Shown here one piece after another: positions 10,061 to 20,059 of a stretch of DNA of 64,000 nucleotides. Source of the DNA: Typha latifolia (Eukaryota > Streptophyta > Magnoliopsida > Poales > Typhaceae); the NCBI GenBank assembly GCA_019914945.1, contig CM034107.1:5704001-5768000 (forward strand), in the 5' to 3' direction. Numbering within the stretch: position 1 is the first letter of the stretch; each line of letters opens with the position of its first letter. The notes beneath the pieces were generated by a model. The model did no database searches. It saw nothing but the letters and a program-made list of their open reading frames with translations, and was not told the origin of the DNA. Both the position numbers and the translations under genes were made by a program.

Positions 10061-13000
10061 CAAGGTATAAAGTCGGGGAAATGCTCCAATATATCTGTCT
10101 CCAACTCCCATATTGCTTCATCAGATGGCTTGCCAAGCCACTGTACTAGAATCTCCATCTCTAATCTGGTACCATGATGTCATCGGCGCCTAGCAAGTAC
10201 ACGAACTAGCTCAACGATCTCTATCTTCTCTAATGGCTCCGGTAGAACTGATCCAACAACCTCATGATCTCCAATCTGCTCCCTCAGCAATGATACATGA
10301 AAGACAGTATGCACTCTCATCCCCTTAGGCAGCTCCAAACAATATGAAACTGAATTAATACGCTCTAACACCCAAAACAGACCGAAGTAGCAATGTGCTA
10401 ACTTCTAATTTCGCATTGGACACAATGTCACCTATTGATACGGTTGCACCCTTACGAACACCCAACTGCCGATGTCGAACTCCTGCTCCCTATGGCTGCG
10501 ATCATAAACTTGCTTCATTCAATTTTGAGCAAGTTTAAGATGGGCATGCAACCTCCTCAATGTGGCGTCTATATCCATGCGCCCATACACCACCTCGAAT
10601 GGAGCCATGCTAATGCTGCTATGGTAGGCGGTGTCATAAGACCACTCCACCCACGGTAAGAAAACTCCAACTATCGTCTCGGCATCTCTCCAACAAAGCA
10701 CCTTAAGTAGTACTCAGTGTCTCGATTGACCACCTCAGTTTGGCCATCTATTTGTGGATGGTAGGCCGAACTGAAGTTCAATCAAGTCCCATTCAATCTG
10801 AAAAACTCCATTCAAAAGTCGCTCATAAATACACAATCACGATCTGAGATAATCATGCGTGGCATGCCATGTAACCCAGCAACATCTCTAACAAAAATTT
10901 TAACCACTGACTTGGTTGAAAATGGATGTGACAATGCAGAAAAGTGCTCATACTTGCTTAACCTATCAACCACCATAAAAATAATTGAATAACCACGTAC
11001 CAGCAAAAGATCCTTAAATGAAATCCATAGAAATGTCTTCCCAAACACAGTCCAGTATCGGTAGAAGCTAAAATAATCCGGCCGGTTTCAATGTGGTTGT
11101 CTTAGCCCTTTGACAGACTTTGCAAGCACGAACAAAACGCCTCAATCCTGGCCATGTGCAGCTATGTGATATCCTTCTATAAGTCCTCAAGACACACTCA
11201 TGACCAACCTCTAGAGTTTGGTGGAAGTGCTCCAACAATTTCTGTCGCAATCCATCATTTGTGGGCACCCAAATGCACCCACAGTCCAATAGCAAACCAT
11301 CTCGATTCTCTAACTTTAGATGGCACTCCGGATCATCCAACACCTCTGTAACAATCTCAAAATATCTAGGTCAGATGTACATGCATACCTCAGCTCGTCC
11401 AGAAAAGGAAAAGTAGGAGAAGAATAGGTTGCAAGCTCGGCGGTATCGGGTTGGCGTGATAGTGCATCCGCCGCTCTATTTTCCATTCCCTTCTTATATA
11501 AAATTTTACAATCATACCCCAGTAATTTTGTGACCCATCTCTGTTGTGCCGGAGTGTAAATACGCTATTCTATAAGGTATGAAAGGCTCCTTTAATGAAT
11601 CGCCTACCGATCAAGTAAGGCATCTACTTTGTCACCGCATGCAGAATTGCCAACATCTCTCTCTCATAGGTCGATAATTCCTGGGATTTGTGTGATAAGG
11701 CCTTGCTAAGAAAGGCTATGGGATGTCCTCCTTGCATTAATATAGCTCATATGCCAACTCCCGACACATCACATTCCATAATAAACTCTTTGATAAAGTC
11801 CGGTAGAGCTAGAACGGGCGTCGTCGTCATGGATTCATCCGTATTTCAAAGGTTGTAATTGCTTCATCCATCCATACCCGGTGATGAAGCGGCAATCTTG
11901 CCATACCCGATGATGAAGCAACAATAATATCCGGTCAGCCCCAAGAATCCTCGCAATCCTGTGGTGGTAGTAGAAATCGGCCAAGCAGTCATGCAAGCTA
12001 CTTTTGAGGATCCGCCACTACACCTTCCTAAATACTCCACTTGTGATACTCCCCATGGGCACTTAGACTTCTTAATCTTCAGCTGGTTTTACTTCAACAA
12101 ATTCAGCACATTCTCCAAATGCCGCCAATGCTCCATTTCAGTCCTACTATACACCAAAATGTCGTCAAAAAATACTAAGACATACCTTCGCAGTAGAGGC
12201 CGAAAAATATCATTCATGAGACCTTGAAAAGTAGCTGGAGCATTGGTGAGACCAAAAGGCATCACTCGAAACTCATAGTGCCCGTCCGGAGTCCGAAATA
12301 CAATTTTTTGCATATTCGCCGGGTGAACTCTAATTTGATGATACCCGGCTCTCAAGTCAAGCTTACTAAATATGGTCGCCCCTACATGCTCGTCCAATGG
12401 CTCCTTTATGACCTAAATAGGATACCGATCCTTGACGGTGATAGCGTTTAGTGGCCGATAGTAGACACAAAAATGCTATGTCCTATCATTCTTTCGCACT
12501 AATAACACGAGCGATGAATAAGAACTATGACTTGGTTGTATGAGGCCTTGCTCCAACATCTTGGCTACCATCTTGGAGATAACTTTCTTTTGCACATGCG
12601 CATACCGATATGGCCTCACGTTTGCTAGTGCAGCCCTGGGTACAATCTCTATGCGATGGTCCGTCGTTCGCCTTGGTGGCAACTCCTTTGGTTCCTCAAA
12701 TAGTCCAACAATTTTTGTAATAAATTAGACAACTCGATGGTAGTATCTGCACTCATTTGAGACTCATCTCCTACTGGTCCTAACTGAATAAGATAGGCCA
12801 AATCACTCACACAAGGCAGCCCCACCATCGGCTGCACCGCTAGAATCGACGGAGACCGAACACCATTAAGCCGCACATCTTTGTTTCCTTGCTTAAATTT
12901 CATCCACATGCTCTAGAAATAAAAAAATAACGTGTCCCAAGCTTTGTAACCACTGAGTGCCTAGGGCAATGTCTGTTCCTCGCAATGCCAATGGATACAA

Positions 13001-14756
13001 CAAGTCCACAATGATGTCGTGTCCTTGCACCCGTATACTGACCTAACGACACAAGCTCTCCACCCGAAGCTTCATGCCGTCTCCAATAGCAACGTCAAAC
13101 CTCGCGGTCGGTTCAGCTTCTAAGCCCAACTTTCTCACTAACATCTCGTCTAGAAAGTTGTGTGTACTCCCGGAATCGATGAGGATGTGCACACAATGCT
13201 TTCTAACGAGTTCGTCTACCTATAATGTCCTCAGCACGGAAGTACCCCAATATGCATGCATCAATATTTCTGCTTAGATATCTTCCTCCGCGCCCTCCTC
13301 CATGGCCTCCTCATAGACCTCCTCTAAACACTCTCTATCACCAGCAACCTCATCGTCCTCCTCGAGACCATCAATGAGCATCACACTCCCGATCGATTTG
13401 GAACACTAATGACCTGGGGTGAAAAGTTCATCGCATTGAAAGCAAAGGCCTTTTGCTCTTCGCTCCTCTACCCTAGGCAGGTGTGAGAGTTCGAATGGGG
13501 GATCTTGTGCCTCCTCTAACATCGGAAGAAGGTCTCAAAGGTGATCATGGTCTAGTACTAGTAGCCGTTGTCTTTAAACCCGTAGAATTTCTAGCTGGCG
13601 TTCTAGGCGCAAATCGCCCGTCTCGGTTGCCCCAACTTATTTTCACTGCCATCTTAAGAGCCTTGTGCATTTGCTCTATTCTCACAGTCTTCTCAAAGGC
13701 CGCCTCTAGAGTGGTAGGACAAAGAGCACAAAGATATGCCTGAATCTCATCCCGCAGCCCTAAAATGAATGTCCTCATCAATGTCGATTCGGGTCAAGGT
13801 GGCTCACAACGATTACTAACTCTTTCAAATTCAGCTTGATACTCCAAAACGGTCATCCCTTAAACCATCTTGTTTAATGTGGTAGCAAAATCTTTATATG
13901 CCGCTGTCCCAAATCTGCATGTAATCCTCCTACAAAAGTCAGCCCAACCGATAAATCTTTCACCATGAATAGCCGGTCGATACTAATGCAATGCCGTTCC
14001 TTGGAGATGAAAGCCTGCCATCTAGACCTTTGCATCCTCCGCTGTCCCTTGACAATGAAAGTATTATTACACTTGAAACACCAAATCCATCGGATCACCG
14101 CCTTAGTATTTTGGGAGGTCCAAGCGTGTAGTTCTTCCTCAAATAGCATTGTCGGGTTCACAAAAGATCCTTGGTTCAGGTCTGAACCTTTTTGCTTGTT
14201 GATCTCCTTCTCTAAATCCTCGAGCACATCCTTCACTATCTCCGAAGGGATCAACATCATCCACTAAGTACCAATCTTCTTCATCGACGAAGCGCACCAA
14301 TGCCACACGCCTCTCGGGTTCCACCACCGCCGGTCTTGGGTTGTGTATCGGAGGTGAGGGATGATGTGTAGGAATAGGTAAAAGAGGATCATTGACACTA
14401 ACATGTCGCTCCTGGACCTGTGGAGTATTGGTTCAGTGTGGTCCCACCGCTGGTATTTTTTGAGGCACCGATCTTCGTCGAGGAGATGACGAAGCTGATC
14501 GGTTCATGATATATATCTTTAAAGCATTATGATCATTCTGCATTGCGTCAACTCTATGCAGTAATGTTTGGAACATGCCCCTAAGTTCTTCAGCCAAGCC
14601 TATGTTCACACCCATGGATGTTGGTTGACTCGGTCCTATCGTGGTCGCTCCAAAGGAATCGACCTCATTGTTAGGGTTATCGTGCATTGAGTCTTTCCTT
14701 GCCGGTGTGTTCTCCATTGATCTCCTTATCGATGACATCTTCTTTGTTTCCACCAT
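10060..14756 (-). pseudogene. A-1 gag-pol polyprotein, degenerate, with C-terminal chromodomain-like segment
   Basis: Read downwards on the minus strand. Gag N-terminus 14756-14433; gag core fragments 14260-13545; a CxxC..H..C-like remnant near 13440. Aspartic protease near 13200-13130 (DSGSTHNF, the usual DTG read as DSG). Reverse transcriptase 12682-12089 ([29 protein letters not shown], active site FFDDILVYS). RNase H fragments about 11850-11450. Integrase zinc region 11343-11068 and core 11048-10519. C-terminal module 10371-10060 ending in VQWLGKPSDEAIWELETDIL, which looks like a chromodomain. That ending places A in the chromoviruses. At least a dozen stops and several frameshifts make it non-functional. 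Confidence 0.88.
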
Positions 14757-14780
14757 TAATGGAGCTCTAAGTTTTGCCTA

Positions 14781-14792
14781 GCTCTGATACCA
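14781..14792 (-). other. Primer-binding site of A-1 (initiator tRNA-Met type)
   Basis: On the minus strand TGGTATCAGAGC lies one base inside the 5' LTR. This is the usual plant retrotransposon primer site complementary to the 3' end of initiator methionine tRNA. Confidence 0.88.
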
Positions 14793-15306
14793 ATAATAGG
14801 TTACGGAACAATTCCTTCAAGATATGGATTTATTATAGGAAGCAGTTCGCGCAATTGAGGGAAAATATTCACTAAAAATTCTGTCGTATTCAAAAAATTA
14901 TGAGGCTAAGTGAAATCGATCGGTCACTCCCTGATCTACATTTTTTGTATTTATATAATTCATAGATTCGAGCTACAACTAGGACAAAAATATGATATAG
15001 TAAAAATAATAGTGGTGGTGACGGGTTGAGTGGATGTTAGGGTTATGGATGATAATGGAGATGAGGGTGGATGGTTGATGTTTTTTAAAGGATAAACATG
15101 AAGGGGAAGAAGTGGTCGACATCCCAAGGAAGAGGAAGGACTCGATAGATGAGGGAGATTACAAGTTAGCAGAGACCTTGCCAACGGTAGAGGTGGCTAG
15201 TTGGTGAAGAGGGAGGAGGGAGATTAGGGTAGAGAGACTAGAGAGAAGCTAGAGAGGCAAGAAACCAAAATTCCGTAAGCATTCTGATTTTGGCTACCAT
15301 CCACAC

Positions 15307-15545
15307 CTTTATAGAGGCTAGCCAATAAGCCAAAATAACAATTATTAACCGTAATTCTAGTGGACTCCTGCCGATCGCGTTCAAACACACAAAAGGCATT
15401 CTCTGTTGATACGAACGTGATGCAGACATTTGAACACCGCATCTGAACACGCCCGACCGCGTTCGAACGTGCATTTTGCGTTCTCTATTTTTGTGAATCT
15501 AATGCAGGCGTTCGCAAAGGCGTTCAAATGTGCCCCCGACCGCAT
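15307..15545 (-). promoter_or_regulatory. LTR A promoter: palindrome array plus TATA box
   Basis: On the minus strand, repeated GCGTTCGAACGC-like sites (15545 to 15367) are followed by CTCTATAAAGG (TATAAAG at 15313-15307). The same order recurs in the other A LTRs (TATA near 19675 and 25865), in LTR B and in LTR D. It is inferred to be U3 enhancer plus core promoter. Confidence 0.6.
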
Positions 15546-15595
15546 TCGAACACGACCTAAAGAAAATTTATTTTAATAAAAAGAAATAACTAATA

Positions 15596-16101
15596 TGATA
15601 CGATTTAGACTTCACTGATGTCATCTCGAGGAAGGATACACCTTAGAGGTGTCTTTTGTACTGTTTTATTGTTTATTTCCAAAAAAAATTCTCTATGTCA
15701 CGTTAGAACACGTTTGTGAATGCCTGCATTAGGTTCGCAAATACAGAGAATGCAAAATGTGTGTTTGAATGCGATCGAGCGCATTCGAACGCGATCGACA
15801 AAAATCCACTATTTCTAGGGTTAATAATTGCCATTTTTGAATTGTTTGGTTAGCCTCTAAAGGTGTGGATGGCAACCAAGAAGTTATTACTGAATGAATT
15901 GAGTTTTGCCCTAGTCTCCTTCATCCCATTTTCTGAACTAGATATGTTAGAAATCTCTTTTCTAGGGCTACAACATATCAAAATTTCACGTCGATCCTAC
16001 GGCTGCATCTTTCAGGATCCTTTTTCGAAGTTCCATGTCAGATCTTATCCAGATCTGAAAATGGGACAGATCGAGCCTTGGCCTAAGGGGAGATCATACC
16101 A
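15596..16101 (+). repeat. 5' LTR of B-1 (internally deleted)
   Basis: Same family as 18082-18881, 22908-23859, 37014-37912 and 40862-41786, but lacking about 300 bp just after GAGTTTTGCCCTAGTCTCCTTCATC-type leader sequence. It contains GCGTTCGAACGC-like sites at about 15705-15800. Confidence 0.85.
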
Positions 16102-16160
16102 ATTTGGTATCAGAGCCACCGTTTCTCGGACACACGCTTCCTATGATGATAACCAGAGCC

Positions 16161-16500
16161 ATGGCTGCACGGCGAAATGAGGAAGACGAGATTTCCCCAA
16201 TGGAGGAGGGGGAAATGGCTGCAGGAACTTTCACCCGTAGAACCGCCTAATAAAATCTAAATACCAAAGAGCCTAGCGTTCAAGCCATGATTAGGTCTCT
16301 TTTCGAGCAAATGGCCATCAATACTCAGATGATGATGGAGATGATGCGGGAAATACGGGAGTGGCCGAAACCTTCTTCAACAAGCATGGCAATCGCAAGG
16401 CAGCATGGGGAGCCCTCTGTAGCATACCAACATCCTCCACGGCCTCCCCGTTCCCCACAAAAATAGGGAAGAGTTCGTCTATCCAGCAAGATCGAGCTTC
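16161..16500 (+). pseudogene. B-family gag N-terminal fragment
   Basis: The reading starts MAARRNEEDEISPMEEGE and reaches two stops near 16248. It matches the start of gag in B-3 (MAARRDEEDEISPIEEGE on the minus strand at about 40802-40749). After the stops it continues as IRSLFEQMAINTQMMMEMMR, a helical Met-rich stretch typical of gag linkers. Confidence 0.75.
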
Positions 16501-16515
16501 TACACCCCCCGACCC

Positions 16516-17280
16516 ATGGTTAGCCGCAACGAACCGCCACCGGCTACAATGATATCCTCAACCATTGTAGCAGCTCTCAAAACCTCCACATCTTCGCATG
16601 CACCAGAGACCTCGTCGATAAACCGCGAAAGGCTGGCCGCACCCTTCCTGATCCCTGCAAAAATGGCGAAGAGTCCAGCTTCAAGGCAGCAGTTTCCTCT
16701 GGTGAGCTCGACGGTTGGAAAGGTTCTTTCGACGTCAGAACAGAGTTCTTTGACAAGTCGACAACCGTGCAAACCACTATTGAATGGAGGAAGACCACAC
16801 ATGGTCGCTAGATATCCCTCATTAGGAATCCTCATCAGTGGTGAGGGAGATGATCCGGAACCGCGAGTTCCGACACTTGGGCTGCCTTACACCACCTCCC
16901 TTTGCAACCACGGCAATTCGGCAACCAAGAAGAAATCGCATATGGCCTCTAGCGACCTTCCACCATTCTCCTCAGTCAATCGACAGTCGACCGCGACAGC
17001 GCCGTCATCGGCGATGATGTTGCAGCTTCCTGCTGAGCTACAACTCGAAGGAGAAGACCGCAATCTTCCACCCACGATAGCACCGGCCGCTAACAACCCC
17101 GTAAAGACAAAATCTGCGCTGCTTTTCTCCACCCAGATGGTCGAAAGCTTCCTGCTATGGCTACGACTAGATGAAGAAGAAGGAGATGAAGATTCTGTTT
17201 TTATCAACCTCAACCTTCCACAGCAGTCAACCGCCGCCACCTTAAGAGGGACCTCACCGGTAACTATTTTCATATTCTAG
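16516..17280 (+). CDS. Unrecognised 254-residue ORF inside B-1
   Basis: This is the longest open frame in the interior, beginning MVSRNEPPPATMISS and ending VTIFIF. It is Ser/Pro/Ala-rich with no domain I recognise, and it lies in a different frame from the gag fragment. Its last part (VESFLLWLRLDEEEGDEDSV) is echoed by the next ORF (ERSLPWLRRDKEEGDKYFIF, from 17284), so the DNA contains a diverged tandem repeat. It may be drifted gag or captured host sequence. Low confidence that it is translated. Confidence 0.25.
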   Translation: MVSRNEPPPATMISSTIVAALKTSTSSHAPETSSINRERLAAPFLIPAKMAKSPASRQQFPLVSSTVGKVLSTSEQSSLTSRQPCKPLLNGGRPHMVARYPSLGILISGEGDDPEPRVPTLGLPYTTSLCNHGNSATKKKSHMASSDLPPFSSVNRQSTATAPSSAMMLQLPAELQLEGEDRNLPPTIAPAANNPVKTKSALLFSTQMVESFLLWLRLDEEEGDEDSVFINLNLPQQSTAATLRGTSPVTIFIF

Positions 17281-17400
17281 ATGGCCGAACGCTCCTTGCC
17301 GTGGCTGCGACGGGACAAAGAAGAAGGAGATAAATATTTCATTTTTTGGGCCAACTTCAGCCTTCCATCGTCGTGGACTACCGCCACACCACCGAGAACC
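17139..17400 (+). repeat. Diverged tandem repeat in the B-1 interior
   Basis: Two units, about 17139-17260 and 17283-17400, align at both DNA and protein level (GAAGAAGGAGAT core; ...WLRxDxEEGD... then ...LPxxxTxATxRxxxP). A weaker pair with the word AAAATnGnGAAGAGT occurs near 16460 and 16660. Confidence 0.55.
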
Positions 17401-18081
17401 CTGCCAAAGCAACTACCGGAGGTGGTCACTGGTCTGGCTGCATGTGCTAAGGCAACTCCTATGGTAATGGCTGATGGAGAGGGAATTATGGGAGAAATAT
17501 TAGGGATTTCAATTTTTTTTGAAAACCCTAAATGGTTAGAATTTCAAGATGGCTACATGGTTGGGCTTGACCAGGTTGAATTGCTAGACATGAGCTGGGT
17601 TGGACCTAAGAGCCAAAGGGGTCAAGTCAAGTGTGAGTCATCTCTAGACTTGGGGACTCAATTAAGTCAAATAAGGGACCTGATTAGAAACTCTCGACTT
17701 AAGTCGAGTTTGCTTATACCAAGACATATTTGACTTGGATCCTAATCCATGGAGTGGGTAGAATGATTATGAGCACAACCAATAGTTAGTTCGGCTGGTT
17801 GAACCTAACTTGAGTCACTAGGTGAACCTAATCAGGATCCACCAACTACATCTAACTCGACCTCCCGAGCGCAATCAAATGCACCAGATTTCTATAGCTA
17901 ACTGACATTGAGTCAATTGGTTCGACCACTCGAGACCAAGTGGACTCAATGTAGACGAACTTGAATCCCACCTTGGGCCAATAGGAGTACAAATATCCAA
18001 GCTCGACTGAGGATGACCCACCGAACACAACAAGTTCGGCTCGAGTCACCTTGAGGACAATGTTGCGGAAGCATGGTGGAT

Positions 18082-18881
18082 TGATACGATTTGAACTTCA
18101 CCGATATCGTCTCGAGCATGGATACACTTTAGGGGGTATCTTTTATTCTTGTTTTAGTGTTTATTTCAAAACAAAAAAAATTCTGTATGTCACGTTTGAA
18201 CACGCATGGACTGCGTTCGAATGCATTTGTGAACGCATGCATCAGGTTCGCAAATACAAAAAATGCAAAATATGCGTCGAACATGATCGGTGAAAATCCA
18301 CTATTTCTAGGGTTAATAATTGTCATTTTGAATTGTTTAGTTAGCCTCTAAAAGTGTGGATGGCAACTAAGGAGTCATTATTGAATGAGTTGAGTTTTGC
18401 CCTAGTATCCTCATATTCTTCTCTCTCGTTCTCTCGTTCCCCGGCATCGCCGCTTCTAGCCTCCCTCGATCAGCCACTCACCCTAGTCCCTTATCCCTTC
18501 TTCCAATCTATCTATCACCTTGCCCTAACCCCTACCATCACCCATAACTCTTCAACCTCCACGTATTCACCGATGCCACCCCATTACCGCCGGTCTACCA
18601 CCAATCATCATCATCTAGGATCTCGTGCCTCTACCCACGGATCCATAGAAGGATGCCCTAATGTTCGTCTACTTCTCGGAGGATATTTTGAGATCCCACC
18701 GTCCGATTTTTCTGAAACTAGATTTGTTGGAAATTTCTTTTCTAGGGCTACAACATATAAAAATTTTACATCGATCCGACTACCGCATCTTTCAAGATCC
18801 TTTTTCAAAGTTTCGTGTCAAATCATGTCCAGATCTAAAAACGGGATAGATCGAACATTAGCCCAAGGGGAGATCGTATCA
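18082..18881 (+). repeat. 3' LTR of B-1 (800 bp)
   Basis: It starts TGATACGAT and ends ATCGTATCA, a 9-bp inverted terminal repeat, wider than the usual TG..CA. It has GAACGCG-like palindrome sites at about 18195-18275 and a weak TATA equivalent (CTCTAAAAG) at 18346. Confidence 0.88.
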
Positions 18882-18922
18882 TAATACAATAAGAAAAGAC
18901 TCTAACAAGGTGTATCATAGGC

Positions 18923-19192
18923 CCAGGGTCAGGGTTTGAGGAAAGGAGGAGGGAGGCACAAGCAAGAGAGAGAGGAGAAGCTAGGAGGGACTTAATTAAT
19001 GAATTCTTTGATATTTCATCTGGTCGAGGATAATTGATTTAACCTAATCGATTAATCAAATGACTTAAATCATAATAAGAATGAAATAATAAATGACTCA
19101 ACTAAAATGGAAATCGACTAGCTAAGATAACTAACTTGACTCAATGAGTCTAATGTCCCATGAAGTTGTCTAATCTCACTAGGATCACATCA
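18923..19192 (-). repeat. LTR-like remnant, family C (right part)
   Basis: This resembles 3410-3761 over most of its length and ends in the same CACATCA. A-1 is inserted at its left edge, so this is the remainder of the LTR that A-1 entered. Confidence 0.5.
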
Positions 19193-19424
19193 TAGTATGT
19201 TGATTAGACATGTCAGTCGTCAAGCAATAGGTTATTATACTATCAATGAGTAGGATGACATAAATCTAATGGTACCAGATGACGTAGGGTTAGAACTTCT
19301 TTGAGAAGTGACTCATAATTTTTGCACAAGCAATGCAATAATATTGAGCCGAGCGGGCGATGCTTACTTATAGTGATGGGCCTGATAAGTCATATGGTAC
19401 CAAATTGATAGGCTCTGATACCAA
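19193..19424. other. Short spacer ending in primer-binding-site-like sequence
   Basis: There is no gene. The end (19391-19424) reads TGGTACCAAATTGATA then GGCTCTGATACCAAC, i.e. a minus-strand TTGGTATCAGAGCC abutting the next A LTR. It is probably the leader of a lost A copy. Confidence 0.45.
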
Positions 19425-19987
19425 CAATAAGGCTACGGAATGATTCATTCAAGATGTGGATTTATTGCAGGAAGTAGTCCGCGCAACCGAGATCTAAAAG
19501 AAGAGGGAGGACTCAATAGATGAGGGAGATTAGAAGTTAGGAGAGACCTTGCCAATGGTAGAGGTGGTCGGTTCGTGAATAGGGAGGAGGGAGATTAGGG
19601 TAGAGAGAATAGAGAAGATATGAGGCAAGAAATCAATAATCCTATAACATAATAATTTTGGTTGTCATCCACACCTTTATAGAGGCTAGCCAACAAGCCA
19701 AAATATAATTATTAACCCTAATTCTAGAAGATTCCCGTCGATCGCGTTCGAACACGCTCGATCGCATTCGAACACACAAAAAACATTCTCTGTATGTGCG
19801 AACGCGATACAAGCGTTCAAACGCGCTCGACCGAGTTTGAACGCGATTTCGCATTCTCTGTATTTGAGAACCTAATGCAAGCGTTCACAAGGGCGTTTGA
19901 ATGCGACCCTTTTCGTGTTCGAACGCGACCTATAGGAATTTTATTAACAACTAATGGAATAAGATAAGACCCGAACTAAATATATCA
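19425..19987 (-). repeat. A-type LTR, shortened; 3' LTR of A-2
   Basis: It ends TATATCA at 19987, followed by GTCCACCACACTTCCCC, the polypurine tract of A-2 read on the opposite strand. About 300 bp of the LTR (R/U5 side) is missing compared with 14794-15595. TATA equivalent CTCTATAAAGG lies at about 19680-19671 (minus), with GTTCGAACGC-like sites at 19745-19925. Confidence 0.85.
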
Positions 19988-20059
19988 GTCCACCACACTT
20001 CCCCTACCTTGTCCTCAAGGTGAAAAGTCAGGAAAATTCTCTAAAATATTAGTCTCCAA

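Larger units (their letters stand above)
15596..18881 (+). mobile_element. LTR retrotransposon B-1, non-autonomous, nested in A-1
   Basis: The TSD TAATA is perfect at 15591-15595 and 18882-18886. The 5' LTR is 15596-16101 (shortened by an internal deletion of about 300 bp) and the 3' LTR is 18082-18881 (800 bp), starting TGATACGAT and ending ATCGTATCA. The primer-binding site TGGTATCAGAGC is at 16105-16116. A purine-rich segment (TTGAGGACAATG..GGAAGCATGGTGGA) precedes the 3' LTR. The 2-kb interior holds only the start of gag and an unassigned ORF; there is no protease, reverse transcriptase or integrase. Confidence 0.92.
5070..18917 (-). mobile_element. Ty3/gypsy chromovirus-like retrotransposon A-1, full length with two nested insertions
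   Basis: Target-site duplication TAGGC lies at 5065-5069 and 18918-18922. The 3' LTR (5070-10032) is split by a hAT transposon and the 5' LTR (14794-18917) by LTR element B-1. Without these the element is about 6.45 kb, with LTRs of about 858 and 833 bp. The internal order on the minus strand is primer-binding site, gag, protease, reverse transcriptase, RNase H, integrase, chromodomain-like end, polypurine tract. The coding part is full of stops. The flanks resemble LTR family C, so A-1 probably jumped into an older element. Read in layers: C first, then A-1, then the hAT and B-1. Confidence 0.9.
14794..18917 (-). repeat. 5' LTR of A-1, split by element B-1
   Basis: The LTR parts are 14794-15595 and 18882-18917 (counting the TAATA duplication once in each part). 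Reading minus from 18917 it starts TGATACACC and ends at 14794. A TATA box (TATAAAG) sits at 15313-15307, about 55 bp downstream of an array of GTTCGAACGC-like palindromes (15367-15545). Confidence 0.85.

Noticed and set aside
14781..14792. TGGTATCAGAGC as part of a tRNA gene
   Set aside because: Only the 12-nt primer complement is present; no cloverleaf.
15367..15545. Palindrome array as a CRISPR or satellite
   Set aside because: Plant nuclear DNA; spacing is irregular, the copies are confined to LTR promoters and no cas genes exist.
16500..16835. Minus-strand 111-residue ORF in B-1
   Set aside because: Overlaps the longer plus ORF and shows no known domain.
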